Translations under genes and position numbers: made by a program
NCBI GenBank assembly: GCA_041397645.1
Contig: JAWKWE010000006.1
Coordinates: 362,920-426,919, forward strand
Source of the DNA: Hyphomicrobiaceae bacterium
GTDB lineage: Bacteria > Pseudomonadota > Alphaproteobacteria > Rhizobiales > Hyphomicrobiaceae
Length of the DNA stretch: 64,000 nt
Direction of reading: 5' to 3'
Part shown: positions 9,425-18,261 of the stretch, one piece after another
Numbering within the stretch: position 1 is the stretch's first letter
Layout: every line of letters begins with the position of its first letter
Notes under the pieces: model-generated
Database searches by the model: none
The model's input: the letters and a program-made list of their open reading frames with translations, nothing else
Told to the model about the DNA's origin: nothing

Positions 9425-9601
9425 ATGGGGCTCAAAGCGCCGGGTATCATCACGTTTATGCTGTCGGTCATCCTGACCGTTATCGTGCTCGTGTCGACGT
9501 TCTTCGGAGCCGAGATTCCAGGCCTGAAGGGCAATGAGTTCTGGGCGCTGCTGCTCTCGTATTCGATTTTAATGCTGGGCTGTCTGCTGCGGGGGCTGTA
9601 A
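9425..9601 (+). CDS. Small two-span membrane protein
   Basis: 58 residues with hydrophobic stretches at about residues 7-26 and 36-55. GAGGGAG just upstream supports the ATG at 9425 over a start at 9380. Function unknown; the short form is common in Hyphomicrobiales. Confidence 0.65.
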   Translation: MGLKAPGIITFMLSVILTVIVLVSTFFGAEIPGLKGNEFWALLLSYSILMLGCLLRGL

Positions 9602-9781
9602 CACCCGTTCACCTAGGCGCCGCCCTTTCCATTCTTCGCTGCCGCTGCCCTAGGCTCCGACGAAGTTTTGCTTGTCGTGAGCCATCTCGTTTTTGCAGTG
9701 CAGCACTGCAACCTGCGCAAACGTGTCGCGCGGCATAGAGCGGAATGGAGCGGTACCGTCCTCTCGACTTAGTTAGAGGGC

Positions 9782-9961
9782 ATGATGGATACGACTTCAA
9801 ATACGTTTGCCCGGCGTGCGCGCCTCTCTACGGCAGCAATTGCGCTGGCCGTTGCGCTCACGGCAGCCGCCGTCGCCGCGGTGATGTACTCGTCAGGGAA
9901 GACCGAGCTGGCGGGCTACCAGTTGGATAGTCCGATCCACGCAACGACAGAAGAACGCTAG
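9782..9961 (+). CDS. Small single-span protein
   Basis: 59 residues: a basic N-terminus (ARRARLS), an Ala/Val-rich membrane segment at about residues 18-36, then a short polar tail. AGAGGG precedes the ATG. A GC hairpin (GGCGGC, GCT, GCCGCC, TTCT) follows the stop directly and could end the transcript. Below the size usually called, but composition and signals support it. Confidence 0.5.
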   Translation: MMDTTSNTFARRARLSTAAIALAVALTAAAVAAVMYSSGKTELAGYQLDSPIHATTEER

Positions 9962-9999
9962 GGCGGCGCTGCCGCCTTCTGTAGCAATGCGCCGTAGCG

Positions 10000-11814
10000 T
10001 TACTTCGTGGCCGCCGGAATTAGCGGGGCGGCTTTCATCAATCCCCGAACCGAATTTCCAAGATACACGGCATCGGCGCGCGACAGATCATCAAGCGTAA
10101 GCTGCGCCTCTCGCGCTTTCCCGCGTGCAATCAAATCCGCACGCAACGTTCCTGGCAGCAGCCCTGACGACAGGGCCGGCGTCAGCAACACGCCATCCAT
10201 CTCGATGAAGATCGTGGTTCGGCTTCCCTCCGTCAGCTCCCCACGCTCGTTTAGATACAGCACTTCATCAGCACCTAGCGTATCGGCGTAGTGCTTCCAT
10301 TCGCGGTCATACAGCTCGCGGCGCGTGGTCTTGTGATACAGGAACAGATCTCCGCTCGACACGCGGGTATCGGAGACCAAGTAGTTCATGACGGCATCTG
10401 CGGCGCTGGCCGGTTGCGTTGCGACCGTCACCGAAACGCCGCCCTCCTCATCGAGCAACAGCCGAACGCGCGCCCGCTCCAGATCCTTCCCTTCGAGCGC
10501 CTTTGCAATGGCGGCGCGAACGCGCGCTTCCTCATAAGGAAACCCGAAATAGCCCGCCGATGTTGCAAGCCGTTCGATATGACGCTCAAGCAGCCAGATC
10601 CCCTTGCCCGGCTCGTGTAGCATCGTTTCGATCAACTCGAACCGTCGGACCGGATCGGTGAGGAATTTCATTTTGAGCAGGCATTCTTCGTGCTCTTTAA
10701 TCCCCTGACTATCGGCGACCAAACCCGAACCGATGCCCATTTCGCCACGACCTTCGCGATCGATGACGGCCGTGCGAATAGCGACGTTGAACAAAGCCTT
10801 TCCATCCGGCGAAATACGGCCGATGGCACCGCAGTAGACGCCACGCGGCTCGGTCTCCAAATCGCTTATCAACTCCATGGCGCGGATTTTCGGAGCACCC
10901 GTAACCGAGCCCGGTGGGAAGATCGCCTTAAGCAAATCTTCCAGCGTTACTTCCGCCTTGAGCACCGCGCGCACGCCTGATGTCATCTGATGCAAAGTCT
11001 GAAATGTCTCGACAGTGAAGAGATCGGTGACGCTCACCGAGCCGAGTTCAGCGATACGGCCAAGATCGTTGCGCATCAGGTCCACGATCATGAGATTTTC
11101 AGCGCGGCTCTTGATGTCGCTTGAAAGCATCTGGCGTACCTCGCGGTCGCCTTCGTGCGTGCCTGCGCGTGGCGCGGTCCCTTTCATCGGGCGCGTCGAG
11201 ATGACTCGGCCATGCTGCTCAATAAAGAGTTCCGGAGAAGCTGAAAGGATCGTCGCCGCGCCAGTATCGACAAGACCGCCGTAGGCAACCTTTTGCTTCA
11301 AGCGCAGATCGCGATAAAGCGCCAGCGGTGAACCTTCCAGGTGAAACTTGGCCTTGAATGTCAGATTGAGCTGATAGATATCGCCGGCGCGGATGTATTC
11401 CTGCACCTTCTCGAAGCGCGCGAGGTAGTCCTGCTGGCTCCATGTGTGGGTCAGCGTCCCCAGCGCGGGATCGCCAATGGCCTCGGCACGCAACCACGCC
11501 TGCACCTCGGAGCCCCGCATCTCACGCGGCTCCTTATACAGTCCGAACCACAACAGCGGCATGGAGCGCTTCGGCGGCATCCGGTCGGCCAGCCTGGGTT
11601 CGAGCACATACCCTAGTTCATAGGCAAAGAAGCCGGCAGCATGCAGACCGCGCTTAGCCCCATCCTGCAACGCGCTGAGCGCGGCGGGCACCTCGGTGGG
11701 CAAGTCGGCACGCACTGTCTTCACGGGGTGCTCGAACAGGACGGAAATCGCATCCATCCGCGTGCTGTTGTCGAGCAGTACAAAGCCTTCTTGCAGTTCG
11801 GGCTTTCGCGCCAT
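10000..11814 (-). CDS. pabB: Aminodeoxychorismate synthase component I fused to aminodeoxychorismate lyase (PabB-PabC)
   Basis: 604 residues. The N-terminal two thirds is the chorismate-binding PabB domain, with GDIYQLNLTFKAKF, PMKGTAPR, SRAENLMIVDLMRNDLGR and FPPGSVTGAPKIRAMELI. The C-terminal third is a class IV aminotransferase fold of PabC type, with HKTTRRELYD (likely PLP lysine) and LTEGSRTTIF. Together they would make 4-amino-4-deoxychorismate and cleave it to p-aminobenzoate for folate. The glutaminase (PabA) must be supplied elsewhere. The frame is open back to 11919, but ATG 11814 begins the conserved part. Such fusions are known in Alphaproteobacteria. Confidence 0.92.
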   Translation of the reverse strand: MARKPELQEGFVLLDNSTRMDAISVLFEHPVKTVRADLPTEVPAALSALQDGAKRGLHAAGFFAYELGYVLEPRLADRMPPKRSMPLLWFGLYKEPREMRGSEVQAWLRAEAIGDPALGTLTHTWSQQDYLARFEKVQEYIRAGDIYQLNLTFKAKFHLEGSPLALYRDLRLKQKVAYGGLVDTGAATILSASPELFIEQHGRVISTRPMKGTAPRAGTHEGDREVRQMLSSDIKSRAENLMIVDLMRNDLGRIAELGSVSVTDLFTVETFQTLHQMTSGVRAVLKAEVTLEDLLKAIFPPGSVTGAPKIRAMELISDLETEPRGVYCGAIGRISPDGKALFNVAIRTAVIDREGRGEMGIGSGLVADSQGIKEHEECLLKMKFLTDPVRRFELIETMLHEPGKGIWLLERHIERLATSAGYFGFPYEEARVRAAIAKALEGKDLERARVRLLLDEEGGVSVTVATQPASAADAVMNYLVSDTRVSSGDLFLYHKTTRRELYDREWKHYADTLGADEVLYLNERGELTEGSRTTIFIEMDGVLLTPALSSGLLPGTLRADLIARGKAREAQLTLDDLSRADAVYLGNSVRGLMKAAPLIPAATK

Positions 11815-12124
11815 TGTTCTTTGTTCTTCTAAGCCGGTGCTTCGCCCAACAACGAAGCGATGTTGAATGCGAGCGGCGCGAGAGCCGTCGTGCGTGTTCT
11901 TAACGCTTTGGGCCCGCAAAAACTATGTGGCACGGCCGACAAAAAACTCTGGACCGAGCAGGGCAAAAACGGCAGGAGCCGTGTTGAGCTGAGGAAATTG
12001 GTTATCCACAAGATGGCGGAGTTCACTAAAGCGCGGCGGTTCGCACAAATCTGCCGATTTCCCAGCAGATTTTTCGCTGTTTTTCAGGCTATTGGGCCGA
12101 TGTGTCGCGTGCCTGAGATAGGGG
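11815..12124. other. Intergenic stretch without a recognisable gene
   Basis: About 310 bases upstream of pabB and before the promoter-like element at 12125. No supported gene; reading frames present have no coding character. Confidence 0.4.
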
Positions 12125-12158
12125 TTCACAAGCACTCGAATTGTGTTATAAGCCTCCC
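12125..12158 (+). promoter_or_regulatory. Sigma-70-like promoter
   Basis: TTCACA (12125-12130), a 16-base spacer, then TATAAG (12147-12152). Transcription would begin near 12159, only a few bases before the terminator hairpin at 12166. It may drive tRNA-fMet, or a very short leader. Confidence 0.45.
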
Positions 12159-12165
12159 CATTCGA

Positions 12166-12190
12166 GCCGCTCGGGAACGAGCGGCTTTTA
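12166..12190 (+). terminator. Rho-independent terminator hairpin upstream of tRNA-fMet
   Basis: GCCGCTCG (12166-12173) and CGAGCGGC (12178-12185) form a perfect 8-bp stem around GGAA, followed by TTTTA. It sits directly behind the promoter-like sequence, an odd order that could mean attenuation or the end of a small RNA. Confidence 0.7.
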
Positions 12191-12285
12191 TATCTTCGCT
12201 TTCAGGCTAACGCGGATTTTCCCTGGGCACGCTCCGGGGATCGACACGCCGCCCGCCTCTACCGGGGCGAAGATCATGTTGGTGA

Positions 12286-12362
<77 letters not shown>

Positions 12363-12491
12363 ACAATATCGCGCCTGACCAAGCCCCCCCGAATCCCGTT
12401 CCGACTGAGCGCCTAGAGCTCCGCGTGATGTGCGCGCTCGGGGGGAGCCTCGTGGTGATGTAACTACCGAGAGTCACCACAGTCCTCTCCA

Positions 12492-12851
12492 CTACATTCC
12501 CCTATCCCTCATCTTCGCATTTGCCCCCTCCCACAAGAGGTCAACCAGCAACGGAGCAGTCTTGGCCGCTTTGAGGTCCGCGTCTGTGCCGAGACCGAAT
12601 GACTTAACGAGCTTTTTCAGATCGGCAGCTTTGAACGAGAGAAAAGTCTCCCGGAATGCCTTTTGGCCTTTCATGGCGACGATCACCGGATCGACTGCTA
12701 ACAGAGCCTCCGGCCCACGGAACACGACTTCGTAGCCCAGAGCCTCGGCCAGTTCCTTTGCGAAGCGCGGGTTGCCCATAGCTTCGTGGCGCACGATAGC
12801 GAAGAATTGGTCGAGCGCACGGCCGACGTCGATTTGCTTGTCGTCACTCAT
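12492..12851 (-). CDS. Small protein of the ParA/nuclease-like module
   Basis: 119 residues, helical and charged, with FKAADLKKLVKSFGLGTDADLK near the C-terminus. Its ATG at 12851 overlaps the end of the ParA-like gene by 8 bases, so translation is probably coupled. I do not recognise a domain. Possible roles are a ParA partner or a DNA-binding or regulatory subunit; the context only shows it belongs to this three-gene operon. Confidence 0.75.
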   Translation of the reverse strand: MSDDKQIDVGRALDQFFAIVRHEAMGNPRFAKELAEALGYEVVFRGPEALLAVDPVIVAMKGQKAFRETFLSFKAADLKKLVKSFGLGTDADLKAAKTAPLLVDLLWEGANAKMRDRGM

Positions 12852-13719
12852 TGGCGGCCCCCTTTGCCAAAGCATAGCGGTAAAACTGATCGGTTAAGGC
12901 ACGTATGTCGGCTTCAAGTCGCCCGTACTTTGCTCGGTACGTGCGAAACGAGTTGTGGCGCAGCCTTTGCGTCGCCTTCGTCATTTGGATCGAGAAGCCG
13001 ATCGGCGGTTCGAGCACATCGTACCGTCTTCGCAGGCGATTGATCTCGGCCGGGTCTGTGGTTCGCTGCTGGTATTTCGAGATCACGACGAAATGCGGGA
13101 TATCCTTCTTCTGGAGCACCTCGCCCAGGCCTATCTCCACGAAGTCTGTAAGGCTTCTCATCGAAACGGCGTCGGCGATCGTCGGGCTTAGAACCATGTC
13201 GGCCCCCAGCAATCCTGCGCGCGTGAGCCCCGAGAAGCCCGGCGGGCAATCGAAGATAATCAGGTCATAAAACGCATCGAGCGGATGGAGGTATTGGCCC
13301 AACGTCAGGCGGAGCTCAGCTCCTGGATCGACGTTCTGAATATAGCTGCGCTTCTCGATAACTGTTTCCACGAACCAGAGACGCGGCACCGAGGGCAGCA
13401 CGTCAACGCGGCCGCGGACGCAGCGGCCCCTCAATTCCTCAAGATCGCTTGCCTCGCCGACGATATACGAATGCAATTCCGGCTTGGGGCCTTTGCCCTC
13501 GACATCGAGAAGAAACTTCGGCAGGAGCCGGCCCATACTCTCGGCGACGTCCATGCCCTCGCTGCTCAGGAGCATGAAACTGGTGCTCGACTGAGGGTCG
13601 AGATCGACAACCAGCACCCGCACCCCGTGGCACAGCGCAAGCGTTTCGGCAAGAAACATCGTCGTGGTGCTCTTGCCCACGCCACCTTTGAGGTTTGCGA
13701 CGGCTAGGCGCGCTGCCAT
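12844..13719 (-). CDS. ParA/MinD-type P-loop ATPase
   Basis: 291 residues starting MAARLAVANLKGGVGKSTT. The deviant Walker A KGGVGKST is at residues 11-18, Walker A' is VLVVDLDPQ, and the later IIFDCPPG marks the Walker B region, so this is a ParA/Soj-class ATPase. It sits between a small unknown gene and a PD-(D/E)xK-like gene. Its start overlaps the upstream stop by one base (TGATG). No ParB or parS-like sequence is seen nearby, so plasmid partition is not the obvious job. Confidence 0.88.
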   Translation of the reverse strand: MAARLAVANLKGGVGKSTTTMFLAETLALCHGVRVLVVDLDPQSSTSFMLLSSEGMDVAESMGRLLPKFLLDVEGKGPKPELHSYIVGEASDLEELRGRCVRGRVDVLPSVPRLWFVETVIEKRSYIQNVDPGAELRLTLGQYLHPLDAFYDLIIFDCPPGFSGLTRAGLLGADMVLSPTIADAVSMRSLTDFVEIGLGEVLQKKDIPHFVVISKYQQRTTDPAEINRLRRRYDVLEPPIGFSIQMTKATQRLRHNSFRTYRAKYGRLEADIRALTDQFYRYALAKGAANE

Positions 13720-14279
13720 CAGTGTGGCCCCCCGATCCAACTCAGGAGAAGCGCCTGCTGCTGCTCGGGAAAGCGTGTGTCAATGAACTCATCGACAGCG
13801 GCCGCATTAGGCTCTCCGCGCTCCGCGTCGTGATGGATTGCGAACGTGCGGGCATCCTCCGGCGAGCTCAGCGTGATAAGCCCGAGACCATACGCCTTGC
13901 AGTTCTCGAGGATGGTTTGAAAGCGTTCAACATCGAAATCAGCGCTGCGGTAGTGCCAGACGAGATAGGCAAAATGCACAAGGCGCCGGTGGGCAAGCGT
14001 CTCGTGAACCGAACGCAAGTCGCACCCCTCGTCGCGCTTCACCTCGAAGCCGTACACGTCCACCTGAACAGTCGGTTGGTACTTGTGCCGCCAAGCATTG
14101 ATCATCGCCAGATCCGGCCGGGACCACACCCCAGAGCCAGCGGGGCCCGCTGTCGCGGTCACCGCTGCCAAGGGAAGGTGGGTGCCAAGGCGGGGCTTCA
14201 ACCGGGCCGCAAACTGAATATTGAGGAACCGGTGAACTACCGGATACAGATCGGCCTCAGGACTACGATACTCGGACAT
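13719..14279 (-). CDS. PD-(D/E)xK-like nuclease-fold protein
   Basis: 186 residues. SRPDLAMI followed about 19 residues later by GFEVKRDEG gives the PD...ExK layout of restriction-endonuclease-fold enzymes. The C-terminal half is unremarkable. The frame stays open upstream to 14591, but ATG 14279 follows a strong GAGGGGGG ribosome site. It is the first gene of the overlapping three-gene operon. The nuclease assignment rests on this motif alone. Confidence 0.7.
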   Translation of the reverse strand: MSEYRSPEADLYPVVHRFLNIQFAARLKPRLGTHLPLAAVTATAGPAGSGVWSRPDLAMINAWRHKYQPTVQVDVYGFEVKRDEGCDLRSVHETLAHRRLVHFAYLVWHYRSADFDVERFQTILENCKAYGLGLITLSSPEDARTFAIHHDAERGEPNAAAVDEFIDTRFPEQQQALLLSWIGGPH

Positions 14280-14557
14280 GTTTCCCCCCTCGGGAAGCCA
14301 CCATAGCATCCGCGGTGCCGGACGCCAGAGGTTGGTCGGGGTGCAGACAAACCACCCTAGATCGCCACCGGCAATGCCTCGCGCTCCGCTCTCTCGCCCT
14401 CCAGCAACGTGGCGTGCCTTCGCGCCAGCGTCTCGCGGTACTCTTGGACTTCGATGTCCTTGAAAAACGGGTCGCCGGGGGCTAGCGGACCATGCCAGAG
14501 TGCCAATTCGTCGTGCGAATGCTATCAGTTTCGGATTGGTGGCCTGGAGACAAACGG

Positions 14558-15691
14558 ATGTCCGTGCAAATGAGCGTCTTCCAACGGACACATCGGTCTT
14601 ATGGCGGGGCCATGCACGGTTCTGTCATCACCAACCTGCTGCAGCGCGCCCAACCTGAGTTTGGGCCTGGTCTTCTGGACGTCTATGTGGAGTTGGTATG
14701 CCGCGCACCTTCGCGTATAGGAACGTCAATCGAAGCCAACGAAGTCATCATGGGCACGCTGGTCGCCAAACTTCCCATTGGCAAGATGTCGCCGAAAGCC
14801 AAGCGTTACGCGCTGACAGTTTTGTCGCGGAGGCCCGGCGACGAAGAACGACCAGTCCTGCCCATCGGCGCTTCGTCTTTTTCGCTAGAGGACATTCAAC
14901 GCGAGGTCGCAAGGCAACAAGCAGAGGAGGAAGCGCGCAAAGCTGAGTTTGACCGCAAGCGTGCCGACGTCACAGCACTGCCGCGCTTGTTCGATGAAGT
15001 CGCCGACGCTTTGGCTGCGATGCCGCCCAAGCTCAAAACAAGTGCCTTTGATTGGATCGCCTTTGTTCAATGGTTTAGGTCGTTGAAGTCTGAACTACCA
15101 ACCACATTAGAGGACATCATAGCCGCTGAAGCGGCGGCCCGTGCAGCCGCCGAAGCACGGCTTGAGGCGATGGATCCATGGGCGCGCCTAGACATTAATT
15201 GGAGAGGCTTCCACCAAGACGCCCGTAAGCTTCTGCCTGAGCCGTTCTTCTGGAGTGGCGACGATGACTTTGCCCCGCACGGCAACGACGAGGGCTTCGA
15301 TGTGTTAGCTAAGATGCGCGATTTTCCACGCAAAGCCGCATTCACCGAAGACTCGCTTGCTTCACTTGCCGACCATTTCGGGCACACAAGCGAAATCATG
15401 GTCGCCGATACGGATGGCTTCAACCAGACACGTTATCTCGACTTTGTCGTCGCTGTGGCCTTTGGGCACGTCAAATTGAAAGGCTTCTGCCCATTCTGGC
15501 TTCGCGACAGGGCGCTCGCAGCGATGAAGCGCGAGATCGCCATCATCGAAGCGCTTGCCGAACGCGACAATTCCGGTGAGCCTTTGACGACTTTGGACAT
15601 AGCGACAGCCCCCAATCGTGGACTGCAGCGCGACTCGTTAAACAAGCTCATCGGCGCGCTCGAACAAGTGCCGACCCACGCCTCCACCTGA
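14558..15691 (+). CDS. Unknown protein with a central coiled coil
   Basis: 377 residues from ATG 14558 (GGAGAC 9 bases upstream; the frame is open from 14492). Residues about 110-200 are rich in Ala, Glu, Arg and Lys (QQAEEEARKAEFDRKRAD; later EAAARAAAEARLEAMD), suggesting a coiled coil. The ends look globular. It diverges from the ParA/nuclease operon with about 280 bases between starts, and may belong to the same accessory unit. No domain recognised. Confidence 0.7.
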   Translation: MSVQMSVFQRTHRSYGGAMHGSVITNLLQRAQPEFGPGLLDVYVELVCRAPSRIGTSIEANEVIMGTLVAKLPIGKMSPKAKRYALTVLSRRPGDEERPVLPIGASSFSLEDIQREVARQQAEEEARKAEFDRKRADVTALPRLFDEVADALAAMPPKLKTSAFDWIAFVQWFRSLKSELPTTLEDIIAAEAAARAAAEARLEAMDPWARLDINWRGFHQDARKLLPEPFFWSGDDDFAPHGNDEGFDVLAKMRDFPRKAAFTEDSLASLADHFGHTSEIMVADTDGFNQTRYLDFVVAVAFGHVKLKGFCPFWLRDRALAAMKREIAIIEALAERDNSGEPLTTLDIATAPNRGLQRDSLNKLIGALEQVPTHAST

Positions 15692-15861
15692 TCGCAGATT
15701 TTGCAGCTCAGATCTCCGCTTCACGGCGTGCGAGCGTCCGATTCACATTATTCCGACCCGCTTTTCGAATAGATGTGGCGCAAACCCAGGAGTGGTCGAG
15801 ATCAGTCCGATATGCCAAATCTGATGATCGTCCAGAAGTATAAAGCAGCTGGCCCCGCTCA

Positions 15862-16401
15862 CTATTGCGCCGGCGATATGTATCGAACCACGATCATAAG
15901 GTCAGCGGATTGATAATAAGCCGCGCTTGCCACATACCGGCCCGGCTTCAGCCGCAGGATTTCGTAGCCATCTTGCAAGTTTTTCCCACACTCGGACGCA
16001 TCGATCAGCCACATTACACCGGATGAACCTGTCTCGAAATCAAGCCGCTCGGCTGTCGGGTCGTCTAACACGTCTCTCATATCCGTGCTGCGCAGTACCG
16101 GTTCAATGAGAGCCTCGTCATTGATGCAAAGCCATTGGACAAGAAAGCCCTGGTCAGCACCTTTGGCAGGATACCATGCTATGTCACCTACATCGCCAGA
16201 AAGAACGACCGCGGTGCCTTCGTGGCAAGGGATTGATCCCATCCAAGTCGTCACTCTGCAGGCTCGGGCATAGTCGCTCTGATCGCCCGGATCCATGTGA
16301 TCGCGCCATCCCTCGGTCCCGCGCCAATCCTCAAGCTGTTCCTCGGCAATAAGCAGGTGAGGCCCACCGGTGGTCGTGACCCAATTGCGCGTATGTGTCA
16401 T
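15862..16401 (-). CDS. Imm21-family immunity-like protein
   Basis: 179 residues. The N-terminus GGPHLLIAEEQLEDWRG, followed by DYARACRV, the GDVGDIAWYP region and a Trp-containing strand, resembles the Imm21 family, which protects against polymorphic toxins. No toxin gene is next to it. The 3' end runs into sequence that weakly resembles the start of an IS1182-type transposase (antisense region 15835-15880), so the last residues may not be original. Confidence 0.7.
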   Translation of the reverse strand: MTHTRNWVTTTGGPHLLIAEEQLEDWRGTEGWRDHMDPGDQSDYARACRVTTWMGSIPCHEGTAVVLSGDVGDIAWYPAKGADQGFLVQWLCINDEALIEPVLRSTDMRDVLDDPTAERLDFETGSSGVMWLIDASECGKNLQDGYEILRLKPGRYVASAAYYQSADLMIVVRYISPAQ

Positions 16402-16541
16402 GCAGGGGGATCTTGCTCTTGGCCGTTGCAGAAATCGAACGCTCGTATCACTACTCTAACCTGTGTGAAAAACAACGTTCGTCAACGCTCGCACAAAGTT
16501 GGTATGGCTGGATGTTTGGAAGTTGCCGGAGAGGCGCAAAT

Positions 16542-17000
16542 ATGAAGAGTACGCCACCTCTGACCATCGAAGGCTATACTCCGGCGGAGATCGCCGCGAT
16601 GGAGGATGTCTGGGCATTGGCCATTTGCGGAGAACCCATTGTCCACAAGGTGGGTGAAGCAAACATACTTGCCCAATTCTCAGTTCTGGACCGGTCTCTG
16701 ATCACAGAGCCAGGAGCCACGGAAGGTGGAGGAGATGGCACTCTACGTACGCTCATTGACGCTATAGAGCGGTGCGCTCGCAGCCGGGAAATTACTGCGA
16801 TCGATTGGCGGGTCTATGCTGTAGATTGTACAACCCCAAACCCGAAACTGATCCGCGTATTGGAATACCTCGGTTTTAAACGCGCTGAAATCCAAAGCGG
16901 TGCGATCGTCTACCGGCGGAAAGAGATCAAGAACCGCGGCGATACCCAGGACCTGGTGATCGTCCGGAACCACGGCCTCCAGGTCGAACGCATAGAATAG
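16542..17000 (+). CDS. GNAT-like small protein, C-terminus replaced by IS remnant
   Basis: 152 residues. The segment TLRTLIDAIERCAR...NPKLIRVLEYLGFKRAEI...IVYRR resembles the C-terminal part of GNAT acetyltransferases. The reading frame after about 16915 lies antisense to a transposase fragment (16915-17033), so the last 25 or so residues are probably read-through and the gene is truncated. An upstream in-frame extension to 16395 has no coding character. Enzyme activity is uncertain. Confidence 0.5.
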   Translation: MKSTPPLTIEGYTPAEIAAMEDVWALAICGEPIVHKVGEANILAQFSVLDRSLITEPGATEGGGDGTLRTLIDAIERCARSREITAIDWRVYAVDCTTPNPKLIRVLEYLGFKRAEIQSGAIVYRRKEIKNRGDTQDLVIVRNHGLQVERIE

Positions 17001-17033
17001 CTGGCCCTGCTCGCTCTTGCGCCGCCCCATCAT
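16915..17033 (-). pseudogene. IS1182/IS5-like transposase N-terminal remnant
   Basis: On the minus strand from ATG 17033 the frame reads MMGRRKSEQGQLFYAF, followed by DLEAVVPDDH and IAAVLDL. This is the typical N-terminus of IS1182/IS4-like transposases. It covers only about 40 residues before coding similarity is lost in the overlapping gene. The rest of the element is missing. Confidence 0.65.
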
Positions 17034-17187
17034 CGAACCGCTCCGTCAATGCCCGACTCACAACCACGGCATCACGCTTCGTCCGACCTCTCAAGCCGGT
17101 TCTGCAACAAAATCGGCCCGTTGCAGATATCAAGACTTTCGCACCACCTTTTTCCGAGATGATATCGGTAAAGCTAACAAGCAGCGG

Positions 17188-17721
17188 TTACTGACGCGCT
17201 GAAGCAATGCGGCGATCACTCCTTGTGTCTGTTTCGATGTCGGCAACAGCCTCGTAATTAGATCCTGAGCCTCCCATAACGAAAACCACGTTACCTGCCC
17301 GATCAAAGACTATATAGAACAGCTCGCTGTAAATTTGTTTGGTTGGCGGATGTGCAAATGTACCGACCTTATAGATGTACAACCCGTACGCTCCAAGACC
17401 ACGCATGTTGGCAGCGGGAAATTTCTCGAGCTCCTGGGAGCCAACGACGACTAGGTCAGGTGGGCCGAAAGTGTTCCGTACTTCTGCTTCACTCAAACCG
17501 TTGCGCGCCGCAGTGAACGCTCCGTCCATAACCAATTTCCGTCCGCCGTGCCGCAGCCAGTTGGCAAACTCTGACCACTCTCTTCCTTCAGATGACCAGC
17601 TGGGTTGCACATATTCGGCGCGGCCAGAACTTAAGGAATGAAGAACGAAAGAATAGAATAAGATTGTGGTTACGATACCCATGGCCAGACCGGACGCTGT
17701 TGGCGTCAACTTCCAAGACAT
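17188..17721 (-). CDS. Membrane-anchored protein, function unknown
   Basis: 177 residues from ATG 17721. There is one membrane segment at about residues 11-30, then a soluble domain with GLSEAEVRNTFGPPD, similar in type to SmpA/OmlA- and BamE-like lipoprotein repeats. ELFYIVFDRAGNVVFVMGGSG is compatible with that fold. Single gene in an accessory region; could be an immunity protein. Confidence 0.6.
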   Translation of the reverse strand: MSWKLTPTASGLAMGIVTTILFYSFVLHSLSSGRAEYVQPSWSSEGREWSEFANWLRHGGRKLVMDGAFTAARNGLSEAEVRNTFGPPDLVVVGSQELEKFPAANMRGLGAYGLYIYKVGTFAHPPTKQIYSELFYIVFDRAGNVVFVMGGSGSNYEAVADIETDTRSDRRIASARQ

Positions 17722-17784
17722 CTTGCCAACTTTGCGCTCAGGTTCAGGCTGCTCGTGAGTTTGTAGAGGACTTGCTGCGTACAC

Positions 17785-18261
17785 CGCAAGAGTTATTGTT
17801 GGGCATGCTTCTAACTAGAAGGCTACAATGATCCTAGTCTGTGCGTTGCGAAGCCAGCAATTGAATGACGGCTTCTGGCCCGTCGCATTTGATGAGCAGC
17901 GACCGGTTTCTGAGTATTGCGAAATCCGCAGACCGTTCGAGCTTCTGGACTCGATCCAAGGGCTCAAAATATCGTGTCCGCTTGCGGTGGTACTGCGGTC
18001 GCGACATGAGCGACGTTCCCAGTAGGGTCAATCAGGGACGCCGAAGTCTGCAATCTCTGCAAAATGAACGTACCTCCATGTCGGCAATACAGAGAAGCCT
18101 GCCAAAGAGGATGCAGACGATGCATGCTTGCGCGGCGCACCATCTTCAGAGAAGCGGACATCAACGCTTGAGTTCAGCGTGATATCTAACCGAGCAGCAC
18201 ACGTCAGCTGTCGGACGAACGCACACTCGTTAGTCCTATACACCGTGTTCGGTGACAGCCA
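17785..18261. other. Intergenic stretch without a supported gene
   Basis: About 480 bases. Reading frames here are short, overlap on both strands and have no coding character. Probably gene debris of the island. Confidence 0.4.

Noticed and set aside
12844..13719. Plasmid or ICE partition locus
   Set aside because: The ParA-type ATPase has no ParB partner or parS-like repeats, and no replication or conjugation genes are nearby.
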